A stretch of DNA of 64,000 bases, taken from contig NZ_AMWJ02000002.1 of assembly GCF_000319305.2 (NCBI RefSeq), positions 930,001 to 994,000 of the forward strand, given 5' to 3'. Positions 29,078-36,402 of the stretch are shown piece by piece. This DNA is from Pseudomonas bharatica CSV86. GTDB taxonomy: Bacteria > Pseudomonadota > Gammaproteobacteria > Pseudomonadales > Pseudomonadaceae. A model generated the notes under the pieces. That model saw nothing but the letters and a program-made list of their open reading frames with translations. It was not told the origin of the DNA and ran no database searches. Positions within the stretch are counted from its first letter, which is position 1. Every line of letters begins with the position of its first letter. The position numbers were made by a program, and so were the translations under genes.

Positions 29078-29581
29078 GTGTTGCGGCCCGCAACACCCAA
29101 CGACCTGGCCACCGGCGCAGACGGGATAGGTGAGTGGTGCTACTAGCACCACCTGCCAGTGTTGCGGCCCGCAACACCACCGACCTGGCCAGCGGCGTCG
29201 ACGGGACAGGTGAGCGCTGCTACTGGCACCACCTGCCAGTGTTGCGGCCCGCAACACCCAACGACCTGGGCACCGGCACCGACGGGAAAGGTGAGCGCTG
29301 CTACTGGCACCACCTGCCAGTGTTGCGGCCCGCAACACCCAACGACCTGGCCACCGGCGCCGACGGGACAGGTGAGTGGTGCTACTAGCACCACCTGCCA
29401 GTGTTGCGGCCCGCAACACCCAACGACCTGGGCACCGGCACCGACGGGAAAGGTGAGCGCTGCTACTGGCACCACCTGCCAGTGTTGCGGCCCGCAACAC
29501 CCAACGACCTGGCCACCGGCGCCGACGGGAAAGGTGAGTGGTGCTACTAGCACCACCTGCCAGTGTTGCGGCCCGCAACAC
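29078..29581 (+). repeat. Seven-copy 81-bp palindromic tandem repeat array
   Basis: The palindrome GTGTTGCGGCCCGCAACAC recurs at 29078, 29159, 29239, 29320, 29401, 29482 and 29563, a period of 81 bp except for one 80-bp unit. Each unit also has a second inverted repeat near its end, GTGGTGC-tacta-GCACCAC, in one of two variants (ctactagcac or ctactggcac). Variants alternate in units 3 to 6, giving a 162-bp higher-order unit. No gene with a ribosome site lies in it. In pKLC102, 57-bp direct repeats mark oriV, so this array is a candidate origin, partition or incompatibility site. Confidence 0.85.
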
Positions 29582-29699
29582 CAGGACAGTGTGCACCGAC
29601 TAGGACAAATCCAGCACCCCGGGTTCTTCATTTATTACTGCGCCACAAACGGCCCGACAGCAGCATGGACATCGTTCACCCACCTTATATAAGGAAACC

Positions 29700-30431
29700 A
29701 TGTCCATGGCTGACAACTATCAGCTCAACATCGGCTCCCTCAGGAGCCAGGTCCAGCTGACTCTCCACACTCACCATGCCGCCCGAATCTGGCTGGGTCG
29801 CCAGAAGACCGACGACAAACACAGCATTCTTGGGCTGGCTGGCTTCTGCCTCAAGATCAACCAGATCGATCGCGCCGCCGCACAAGACGACCCGTACTCC
29901 GACTGGTGGATGATCAGGATCGAGGAGAAAATCCAGGAGGTAGATGATGCCCTCAAGGCCATCGACAGCCGCCTTGATGGAGTGATGGCCCAACTCCCCA
30001 AAGCACTCGAAATCGGCGAGAACCTCTCCATCCAGCCGCTGAAGCTGCCGCTCTTCATCTCCAACCCGCTGGGCTTCAAGGGCGTCCATCTGCTGACTCA
30101 GTACGACGAAGTCGTCCGTCGCATCCTGCTGGCTCAGCACGTCGCCATGATCGGTCGCCGCGATGGCGAGATCTGGATCGATGAAGGTGCTCACCTGCTT
30201 CGCAGTCTTTTTGGGCTGGCCCAGCTCCATCGCTTCTCCGGCGCATCGCGCGACGACTTCGCCGCCAACAATGCCCGAGCTGAAAACGCGCGCGAAATGT
30301 ACAAGCGCCACGGCGATATCCCCCAGGACATCCTGGAAGGCACCCGCCGCTCGAACTTCGCCCCGCCCATCCGCCGTGGCTCCGCAGGCCCGGTCGAGGA
30401 TGTGGATGACGAATTCGAAGGCGAGGCATGA
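29700..30431 (+). CDS. PFL_4669 family ICE protein (TIGR03761-like)
   Basis: 243 residues. It has the family look of the PFGI-1 class protein PFL_4669: LNIGSLRSQVQLTLHTHHAARIWLGRQ near the start and LPLFISNPLGFKGVHLLTQYDEVVRRILLAQHVA in the middle. No catalytic motif is evident and function is unknown; it is a backbone marker of this ICE family. AAGGAAACC precedes the ATG. It follows the 81-bp array directly and overlaps the next gene by 4 bp (ATGA at 30428-30431). Confidence 0.78.
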   Translation: MSMADNYQLNIGSLRSQVQLTLHTHHAARIWLGRQKTDDKHSILGLAGFCLKINQIDRAAAQDDPYSDWWMIRIEEKIQEVDDALKAIDSRLDGVMAQLPKALEIGENLSIQPLKLPLFISNPLGFKGVHLLTQYDEVVRRILLAQHVAMIGRRDGEIWIDEGAHLLRSLFGLAQLHRFSGASRDDFAANNARAENAREMYKRHGDIPQDILEGTRRSNFAPPIRRGSAGPVEDVDDEFEGEA

Positions 30432-30988
30432 CGCTCATGCGATCGGACACCCGACCAACGGAGGCACTGCAACAGGGTGCCTTCAAACCGCTGCAACAGG
30501 GTGCCTATCAGGGACTGCAACAGAGTGCCTCACTAAAAGGCCTTTTAAAGCCCTTTAAAGGTAAGGGGGAGCTGGTCCAGTTGGCGGAGCAGTGCGCATC
30601 GCTGGAGGCGGGGCTGCGCACCCTTACCCAAGAAGTGCTGGCCCAGGTTCGCCAACATCCATTTGCTCTGCTGCCCGTTAGGCTCATCGAGCAAAACACA
30701 GCCGCTGGCACAACCTTTCTTCGCTGGCAAAGCGTGCAAGAGCGGCGCATGGGTGTCGGCGTATGGGCTCAGATGGTTCACGCCCCCAAAACACCAATCC
30801 ACTTGCTGCAGGACCTGTTTGCCCTGGAGCAACACCGAATCACCCTGAACATGCAGATCAGCCTCATCCACTCCATCGGCAAACAGGCCGCCGAGTGCGC
30901 AGAAAAGATGGGGCAGGCCGAGGCCGAATATCAGGCTCGACTGCAGCAGGTCATGAAGGCCGACACGGCTCACCGACCGCAACCTTGA
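30428..30988 (+). CDS. DUF3158-like ICE protein
   Basis: 186 residues, helical, resembling DUF3158 proteins that follow PFL_4669 in PFGI-1-type ICEs. The N-terminus carries three 8-residue repeats (LQQGAFKP, LQQGAYQG, LQQSASLK) from a 24-bp DNA repeat at 30467, 30491 and 30515. The rest has GELVQLAEQCASLEAGLRTL and LLPVRLIEQNTAAGTTFLRW. Function is unknown. It is translationally coupled to the PFL_4669 gene and ends 3 bases into the repeat block before rha. Confidence 0.7.
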   Translation: MTLMRSDTRPTEALQQGAFKPLQQGAYQGLQQSASLKGLLKPFKGKGELVQLAEQCASLEAGLRTLTQEVLAQVRQHPFALLPVRLIEQNTAAGTTFLRWQSVQERRMGVGVWAQMVHAPKTPIHLLQDLFALEQHRITLNMQISLIHSIGKQAAECAEKMGQAEAEYQARLQQVMKADTAHRPQP

Positions 30989-31045
30989 GGAGTGTACACA
31001 GCGCAATTTTGAGGAGTGTCGAGTGCACAGCGCAATTTTGCGGCG
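30985..31045 (+). promoter_or_regulatory. Direct repeats in the rha leader
   Basis: TTGAGGAGTGT occurs at 30985 and 31009, each followed by ACAGCGCAATT. The same word recurs inside rha at 31272 as part of a palindrome CACTCCTCAA-TT-TTGAGGAGTG (about 31259-31280). This may be an operator set for autoregulation by Rha or another repressor. Confidence 0.4.
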
Positions 31046-31093
31046 GTAGCCCGAAAGCACCAAGCCACCATAGACCTAGACGGAGCAATACCC

Positions 31094-31909
31094 ATGACCA
31101 CAAATCAACTGAACACCAACCAGGCCTCTACTGAGGTCAGCGTCGAAATCATCGATGGCAAGCCGACCACCACCAGCCTGGATGTGGCTAAGCATTTTCG
31201 TAAGCGCCATGACAATGTGATGCGAGATATCAAAGGACTAGATTGCTCCTCTGAATTTGCACTCCTCAATTTTGAGGAGTGTTCACGTATCGGCTCCAAT
31301 AACAAACCCGAACCCTATTACCGCATGACCCGCGACGGCTTCGTGTTCCTCTGCATGGGCTTCACCGGCAAGGAGGCCGCACAGTGGAAAGAGGCCTACA
31401 TCGGGGCCTTCAACAAAATGGAACAGGTGATCATCGATCAACCCGAGATCCTCAGCCACAAGCACCTGCTCAACTTTGCGTTGAAAACCCTCGAGCTCAT
31501 GCGTGAGCGTGAGGTCAACCAATCACCTCGCCCGACTACCGAGCATGTGGTGTTGAACTACCTCAACATCGATTCGCTGGACCAAGCGACGCCAGAGCAG
31601 CTCGAGCAAGCCATCACCTTTGTTCAAGGACAGATGATCGGCGAAGGAACCGCAGCCAAATCTCTTCCAGGTGTCGCGGGTACCTCCATTGCCAAAGACC
31701 TTCTCTACGGCCTGCTGCGTTCGTCACACGATGCCGAACTGCTCTTCAACTCGCTGTACGACAAAGGCGTCGAGAAGCTGACCAGCGAGGTCTTCAAAGC
31801 CCATATGTCTGACAAGTTGGCCGAGACCTCGCAGCAAGCGCGGGATCTCCTCGGCTACATCACCCGCAATGCTCTCCGTACTCCCTACACCCCCAAGTCC
31901 ACTCACTGA
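31094..31909 (+). CDS. Rha family phage-type regulatory protein
   Basis: 271 residues. The N-terminal domain matches Phage_pRha: TTSLDVAKHFRKRHDNVMRDIKGL, then EPYYRMTRDGFVFLCMGFTGKEAAQWKEAYIGAFNKME. Such proteins act as antirepressor-like or DNA-binding regulators in phages and islands. The C-terminal half is helical and unrecognised. I take the ATG at 31094 because Rha similarity begins soon after; an upstream in-frame ATG at 31016 lies inside the repeat leader. Its codons also encode a palindrome that is repeated in its own leader. Confidence 0.82.
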   Translation: MTTNQLNTNQASTEVSVEIIDGKPTTTSLDVAKHFRKRHDNVMRDIKGLDCSSEFALLNFEECSRIGSNNKPEPYYRMTRDGFVFLCMGFTGKEAAQWKEAYIGAFNKMEQVIIDQPEILSHKHLLNFALKTLELMREREVNQSPRPTTEHVVLNYLNIDSLDQATPEQLEQAITFVQGQMIGEGTAAKSLPGVAGTSIAKDLLYGLLRSSHDAELLFNSLYDKGVEKLTSEVFKAHMSDKLAETSQQARDLLGYITRNALRTPYTPKSTH

Positions 31910-31919
31910 GGAAAAAATC

Positions 31920-32426
31920 ATGGGTACACCAGTAGTTTGGGAAGGCAACGTCGGCAACGCTGCTGAGCACCGGTCGTTCCCCAACGGCAACAAAGATCCG
32001 CGGCACATGCTGCGACTCAACGTGATGTTCGACAACTCGATTCCTGACGGCCAGGGTGGCTACAAGGATCGTGGTGGCTTCTGGGCAAACGTCGAATGGT
32101 GGCACCAGGATGCCGAGCGGTTTGCGGCTCTATTCCAGAAGGGCATGCGCGTGGTGGTGATTGGCCGCGCGATCATGGACAGTTGGACGGACAAGCAGAG
32201 CGGCCAGGAAGTGTCCGCCCTCAAGGTCGAAGCCAGCAGGGTCGCGATTCTTCCTCATCGGATCGAACACGTGTCTCTGTCTGGTGGCGGTCAGCGCCCC
32301 ACCAATCAACCGCAGGGTCAGGCGCGAGGTCAGACCAACGGCGGCCAGGCTCAAAACGCTCCTCAGCCGAGCCCCGAAGAAATGCGCCACTACGGCGAAG
32401 GCTTTGACGACGACATCCCCCTGTAG
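31920..32426 (+). CDS. ssb: ICE single-stranded DNA-binding protein
   Basis: 168 residues. An OB-fold SSB domain (GNVGNAAEHRSFPNG ... FWANVEWWHQDAERFAALFQKGMRVVVIG) is followed by a Gln/Gly-rich linker and the acidic tip GFDDDIPL, which recruits partner proteins in bacterial SSBs. It would coat single strands during ICE replication or transfer. GAGGAAAAAATC gives the start at 31920. The tip ends in Leu where host SSB ends in Phe, as is common in ICE SSBs. Confidence 0.9.
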   Translation: MGTPVVWEGNVGNAAEHRSFPNGNKDPRHMLRLNVMFDNSIPDGQGGYKDRGGFWANVEWWHQDAERFAALFQKGMRVVVIGRAIMDSWTDKQSGQEVSALKVEASRVAILPHRIEHVSLSGGGQRPTNQPQGQARGQTNGGQAQNAPQPSPEEMRHYGEGFDDDIPL

Positions 32427-32596
32427 CCCCCTCTTAATTTGGCGCGCTACATCGTGAAGCTCCTGGTGACAAGGACGTCTCTTCGAGCTTCTCCTCCCTT
32501 CGATGCAGCTCAGCCAAGCATGAAGTCACCAGCCCAAGCACCGGCCTGGTGGGGGCCGGTAGGCCCAGTCTTGCACTGGGCTTCCAAATCCAGCGG

Positions 32597-33106
32597 TCAA
32601 ATCTGATGGCTGTAGAACAAAGCAAACGACTCAATGCCATCATTGGGTTGTTTGAGTCCGGCGTTGGAGTAGTGGATAGCTCGGATGCCGACCCGCTGCG
32701 ACTCGCCGAACTTCAAACCAGCCCCAATCCTGTCCTCAAAGTTGAAGGCTGATCCGAGGTCCTGATCACCGGCTGTGGAACCTGAAAACACAGCGACACC
32801 AACACCGGCCTCAATGAAGGGCTTGATATCTCCGCCGGCAAACTCATACACAAACACTGGTGAGAACGATAGGGAATGCCTCCCTCCAGCGGCATCACCA
32901 GACTCCCAGTAGGTGTAACCTACGTCCCAATACCCGGTGAGCCGACCGGTTTCACTTTGGAACCAACTCTTGTCCCAATCGAAACCAACCCCTGCTCGCG
33001 CGGTTAGGCCGCCCTGGCCTGTCGCGCCAATCGATCCTGAGAGCTCTGCAGCGTGGGAGGTACAGGCTATGAGCGAGAGTACAGCTGCAGCGAAGGTGGT
33101 CTTCAT
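32597..33106 (-). CDS. pagL: Lipid A 3-O-deacylase PagL, ICE cargo copy
   Basis: 169 residues with a Sec signal peptide (cleavage after SHA). It is an outer-membrane eight-stranded beta-barrel enzyme of the PagL family. The catalytic set is visible in AIHYSNAGLKQPNDGIES: His and Ser in HYSN and the Glu of GIES. It removes the 3-O acyl chain from lipid A, which alters endotoxicity and polymyxin/TLR4 responses. It runs opposite to the ICE backbone genes and sits alone between ssb and topB, the mark of an acquired cargo gene. A divergent, AT-rich relative lies at 62.5 kb. The ATG at 33106 is preferred over a GTG two codons upstream. Confidence 0.9.
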   Translation of the reverse strand: MKTTFAAAVLSLIACTSHAAELSGSIGATGQGGLTARAGVGFDWDKSWFQSETGRLTGYWDVGYTYWESGDAAGGRHSLSFSPVFVYEFAGGDIKPFIEAGVGVAVFSGSTAGDQDLGSAFNFEDRIGAGLKFGESQRVGIRAIHYSNAGLKQPNDGIESFALFYSHQI

Positions 33107-33739
33107 GATCACGGTTATCCATATTTCACTGAGTTATTTTGATAGCTCACTATCAGAATCATTGTGCTATCAAATCGTTCCGGGGTACGAGAAATTTTCT
33201 TGCACGGAAGTTCCAATAACTTGAGGATCGATCGGCCCCCCCTGAAAATCAGCTCGCCTCTTCGTAAAGTACCTGGGAGCAAGGACGACAATCCGGGCTG
33301 CATTTCCTCAGCCTGAACCTACTCCTCAGTCAGCGTGCCAGAACTTATTAGGCGTTTTTAAAGCGCCTTCCGTGGAGTCAACGGTGGCAAGGACCGTATT
33401 ACTTCGCTACCTCACTCCTCGGCGCCACTCCCCTGCCGGACCAGTTTCCGGAGAGGAATCCACCCATTGATCCGCCCGTACCACCAACAGCAGAAAGAAC
33501 GACAAGTCACAGCGCTAGGGGCGCTGCAAGCAGCGCTTGCCCAGGTCAAGGCCTGGTAGGAAATCGTCGCTTTGGCAATTTTCCATTTCCTGAAGGCATC
33601 TCCGCCCTACAGCTGCTAACTTGTAGCTAACTCAGCTACTGAGCCCGTAAAAATCGCCTGGTCGTGAGATTGCCGGTATCAAGGTCGTTTGAGGCGTGAC
33701 TTGCTCGGCAGGAACAGGGGCGCTGGTGAGGAGCATTCG
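33107..33739. other. 633-bp mostly non-coding region between pagL and the CrpP-like gene
   Basis: Contains the pagL promoter at its left side (AT-rich 33115-33180). A possible 29-residue frame starts at a TTG at about 33470 behind GGAGAGG and ends QAALAQVKAW; I cannot support it as a gene. Several short inverted repeats (for example GGGCGCTGC with GCAGCGCTTGCCC near 33510-33535) suggest regulatory RNA structure, but nothing definite. Confidence 0.35.
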
Positions 33740-33937
33740 ATGCAGAACGAAGTTGCCCAGGAGCGAAAAGCTGATAGACGCCAGTTCAATAACCCCCACC
33801 CTACGGTGGAGGCCGCAGGGGTAGAGGCCGCCGAAAAAGGGCTTCCCGTGTATGCCTGCCCGTACAAGCACCCCGCCATGTTGGCCTCCTGGCTGAAAGG
33901 GTACAGGCGCGCCCAGCAGCTCACCCTTAATTTTTGA
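33740..33937 (+). CDS. CrpP/Rmf-like small protein
   Basis: 65 residues. The C-terminal core AEKGLPVYACPYKHPAMLASWLKGYRRA has the CPY...WLxGYR pattern shared by ribosome modulation factor and the CrpP family. CrpP homologues are common on Pseudomonas ICEs and plasmids and one was reported to affect ciprofloxacin susceptibility, though that activity is disputed. GAGGAG lies six bases before the ATG at 33740. It stands alone before topB. I call it CrpP-like by pattern only; a role in ribosome binding or drug response is not shown. Confidence 0.6.
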   Translation: MQNEVAQERKADRRQFNNPHPTVEAAGVEAAEKGLPVYACPYKHPAMLASWLKGYRRAQQLTLNF

Positions 33938-34023
33938 CCCCTGCTCCATAACCGTGGCCCTCCCGAATTCCCTCCCTGCCAGTTGACCATTTCGCGTTGT
34001 GGCCTCCCCGCTGGGCGGCAAGA

Positions 34024-34052
34024 GTGCCCCTGATTTAACTGTTCAGGGGCAC
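34024..34052 (+). promoter_or_regulatory. Hairpin that sequesters the topB ribosome site
   Basis: GTGCCCCTGA (34024-34033) pairs perfectly with TCAGGGGCAC (34043-34052) around a 9-nt loop. The 3' arm contains AGGGG, the likely Shine-Dalgarno of topB, whose ATG is at 34056. Confidence 0.6.
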
Positions 34053-34055
34053 CTT

Positions 34056-35966
34056 ATGAAACTCATGATCATCGAGGCACCGGGCAAGCTGAAGAAGCTT
34101 GGGCCCATGATGAAGAAAATCCGCCCTGGCGAGCACTGGGTGGTGGTGGCTTCTGGCGGCCACATCCGTGACCTCCCCCAGTCTGGCCAGGACGACACGA
34201 TGATCACAACCGGCGTGTTGAAGACCCTCCGTCCGGTCTACGAGATCCTGCCCAAGAGTGCCCGCAACGTCAGCACCATGCGTAAAGCGCTCAAGGACGC
34301 CACGGAGGTGTACATCGCCACCGACCCGGACCGGGAGGGGGAAAGTATCGCGTGGCACATCCAGCAGACATTGGGCATCCGCGAGTACAAGCGAGTCACG
34401 TTCAACGAGATTACCCAAGCCAGGGTGCGTGAGGGCCTGGCCAACGCCCGAAGAATCAACGGGCAGCTCGTTGCCTCACAAGAGTGCCGCCGGGTGCTGG
34501 ACCGCCTGGTGGGCTATCTGGTCACGCAGGAGCTTCGCCGAGTCCTGGGCCAACCTACCTCCGCTGGTCGAGTCCAGTCGCCTGCCCTCTACCTGGTGGT
34601 GCTGCGCGAGCGCGAGATCAGGAACTTCAAGGTGGTCCACCACTTCGGGGTAGAGTTGACCTTCAAGGACGGCACCACCGGTATGGACTGGACCGCTGTA
34701 TGGCAGCCGATCCCCGACTTCGCCAGTAAGGAGACCCCCTACATTCAGGACGGCACGCTCGCGGCAAGGGTTGCCGCGACACGAGCGGTAATTGTCGAGT
34801 CGTGTGAAGACGGCAAGAAGCGGCGCCCGCCACCGCCACCTTTCATTTCATCCACCCTGCAGCAGGCAGCCAGCGTAGCGCTGAAGTGGGACCCGGATAA
34901 GACCATGCAGGTCGCGCAGCGCCTGTACGAGCAGGGCGTGATCACCTATCACCGGACGGATAACCCCAACTTGGCCGATGAGGCCATGCCGGATATCCAG
35001 GCTGTGGCTCGCAGACAAGGCCTCGACGTGGTGGGCGAGCGCCGGACGTTCAAGGCTGCGGATAGCGCCCAGGAAGGCCACCCCGCGATTGCGCCAACGG
35101 CGTGGGAGGATGAAGTCGCAGGCGAGTCAGCTGAAGAACAAGCGCTGTACAAGCTCATCCGGATCAGGGCGCTGGCCAGCCAGCTCGCAGACGCCATCTA
35201 CGACGTGCGCACCGCGAAACTGCTGGCCAGGGGGCCGGATCAGCGGCCTCTGCGCTTCGCCGCGACTGGCAGCACAGTAGCCTATCTGGGCTGGATGAAG
35301 CTTCTGCAGCAGGACGACACGGATGAGGAGTCGACCGACATTCCCAAGAACCCGGTACCGGTACTCGAACCCAAGCAGATCCTCAGCGTCATCCAGGGCG
35401 AGGTGCTGAACCAGAAGACGAAGGCGCCGCCACGCTTCACCAAGGCCAGCCTGATCAAAGAGCTCGAGCGGCTGGGGATCGGACGACCCAGCACGTTCTC
35501 ATCGATCGTCAAGAACATCACCGGCAAGGGCCTGGTGGTCGAGGAGAAACGCAAGTTGGTCCCTGGCCCCTTGGGGGTGAGCACCATCGACCAGTTGGAG
35601 GGCCGCTTCAGCTTCGTCAAGCTGGCGTTCACCAGCACGCTGGAAAAGGATCTAGACCGAATTGCCCGGGGAGAGGAACAGTACGGCTCAGTGGTCGCTA
35701 AGTTCTATCAGCACCTGCAGACGGAGCTCGCAGCCCTCCGCCAGGCGCCCACAGTGGCGGTGCAAACGCGATCGCCTCAAGCCCCTTCGGGCTCCGAGGG
35801 CGGACATTCCTGTGGCAAGTGCGGGATGCCGTTGGCGCGCCGGCAGAAGCGCGGTGAAGGCGGGTATGACTTCTGGGGGTGCACCGGGTACAAGGTGAAC
35901 AACTGCCGTGTGAGCTACCCCTCAGTGAAAGGCAAACCGGATATGTCCAAGCCCAGGGGGATGTAA
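34056..35966 (+). CDS. topB: ICE type IA DNA topoisomerase (TopB/TopA-like)
   Basis: 636 residues. The Toprim domain (MKLMIIEAPGKLKKLG, later ATDPDREGESIAWHI) is followed by the central domain with the active-site Tyr in GVITYHRTDNPNL (about residue 298). A GRPSTFSSIV segment precedes the C-terminal zinc finger CGKCGMPLARR...WGCTGYKVNNC. It relaxes or decatenates DNA and is a backbone gene of PFGI-1/ICEclc-type elements, probably acting in ICE replication or transfer. The start at 34056 has AGGGG upstream within a hairpin. Confidence 0.9.
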   Translation: MKLMIIEAPGKLKKLGPMMKKIRPGEHWVVVASGGHIRDLPQSGQDDTMITTGVLKTLRPVYEILPKSARNVSTMRKALKDATEVYIATDPDREGESIAWHIQQTLGIREYKRVTFNEITQARVREGLANARRINGQLVASQECRRVLDRLVGYLVTQELRRVLGQPTSAGRVQSPALYLVVLREREIRNFKVVHHFGVELTFKDGTTGMDWTAVWQPIPDFASKETPYIQDGTLAARVAATRAVIVESCEDGKKRRPPPPPFISSTLQQAASVALKWDPDKTMQVAQRLYEQGVITYHRTDNPNLADEAMPDIQAVARRQGLDVVGERRTFKAADSAQEGHPAIAPTAWEDEVAGESAEEQALYKLIRIRALASQLADAIYDVRTAKLLARGPDQRPLRFAATGSTVAYLGWMKLLQQDDTDEESTDIPKNPVPVLEPKQILSVIQGEVLNQKTKAPPRFTKASLIKELERLGIGRPSTFSSIVKNITGKGLVVEEKRKLVPGPLGVSTIDQLEGRFSFVKLAFTSTLEKDLDRIARGEEQYGSVVAKFYQHLQTELAALRQAPTVAVQTRSPQAPSGSEGGHSCGKCGMPLARRQKRGEGGYDFWGCTGYKVNNCRVSYPSVKGKPDMSKPRGM

Positions 35967-36102
35967 CCGAAATGCTTCGAGGGCGGTAATCCATTTCTCC
36001 TATAGCCGTTCTCCTCCTGCTGACATTCTGCTCGCTCTCACGGGTGCGGGCAGGCGCACCTTGAATGATGACGTGTTGCCTACTCTTTCCCCGGAGGTGC
36101 TT

Positions 36103-36402
36103 GTGGCTCGTTCCCAAAAAGTCCTTGATCGTCTGAAAGCCGAGCAAGCGGACAATCCGAAGATCCCACATTATGAATCCCGGCCAGGCGAGTCCTGCTG
36201 GCCGTTACAACCTGACGACATCAAGACCGCCGGGTACTGGAAGCAGGAACGCAGACGTGTGCTGAAGGACGCAGAACCAGCTGCCTATGTAATCAGTGGC
36301 CAGGGTGGATCGCTTCACGGCTCAGTGCTCTTAACTCGCTGGGTGCCTGCTTACCATCTCGACCAAACGGTGCCAATGAAGTCCAAGAGCGCGGACAATT
36401 GA
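36103..36402 (+). CDS. Small conserved ICE protein, 99 residues
   Basis: A soluble, basic protein with no recognised domain (RSQKVLDRLKAEQADNPKIPHYESRPGESCWPLQ ... YWKQERRRVLKDAEPAAYVIS). I choose a GTG at 36103 because GGAGG lies seven bases upstream; a TTG 42 bases earlier has no such site. Its stop overlaps the TTG start of the helicase gene, so the two are probably coupled. A small hairpin GGTGCG-ggcagg-CGCACC lies just upstream (about 36044-36061). Confidence 0.65.
   Translation: MARSQKVLDRLKAEQADNPKIPHYESRPGESCWPLQPDDIKTAGYWKQERRRVLKDAEPAAYVISGQGGSLHGSVLLTRWVPAYHLDQTVPMKSKSADN

Noticed and set aside
29078-29581. CRISPR array
   Set aside because: The whole 81-bp unit is repeated; there are no unique spacers and no cas genes.
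29012-29631. Long frames on both strands through the 81-bp array, giving 27-residue protein repeats
   Set aside because: They exist because 81 is a multiple of three; one 80-bp unit breaks each frame, there is no ribosome site, and the composition is unlike the neighbours.
33470-33560. A 29-residue peptide starting with TTG between pagL and the CrpP-like gene
   Set aside because: There is a fair ribosome site but a weak start codon, and I have no comparison to support it.
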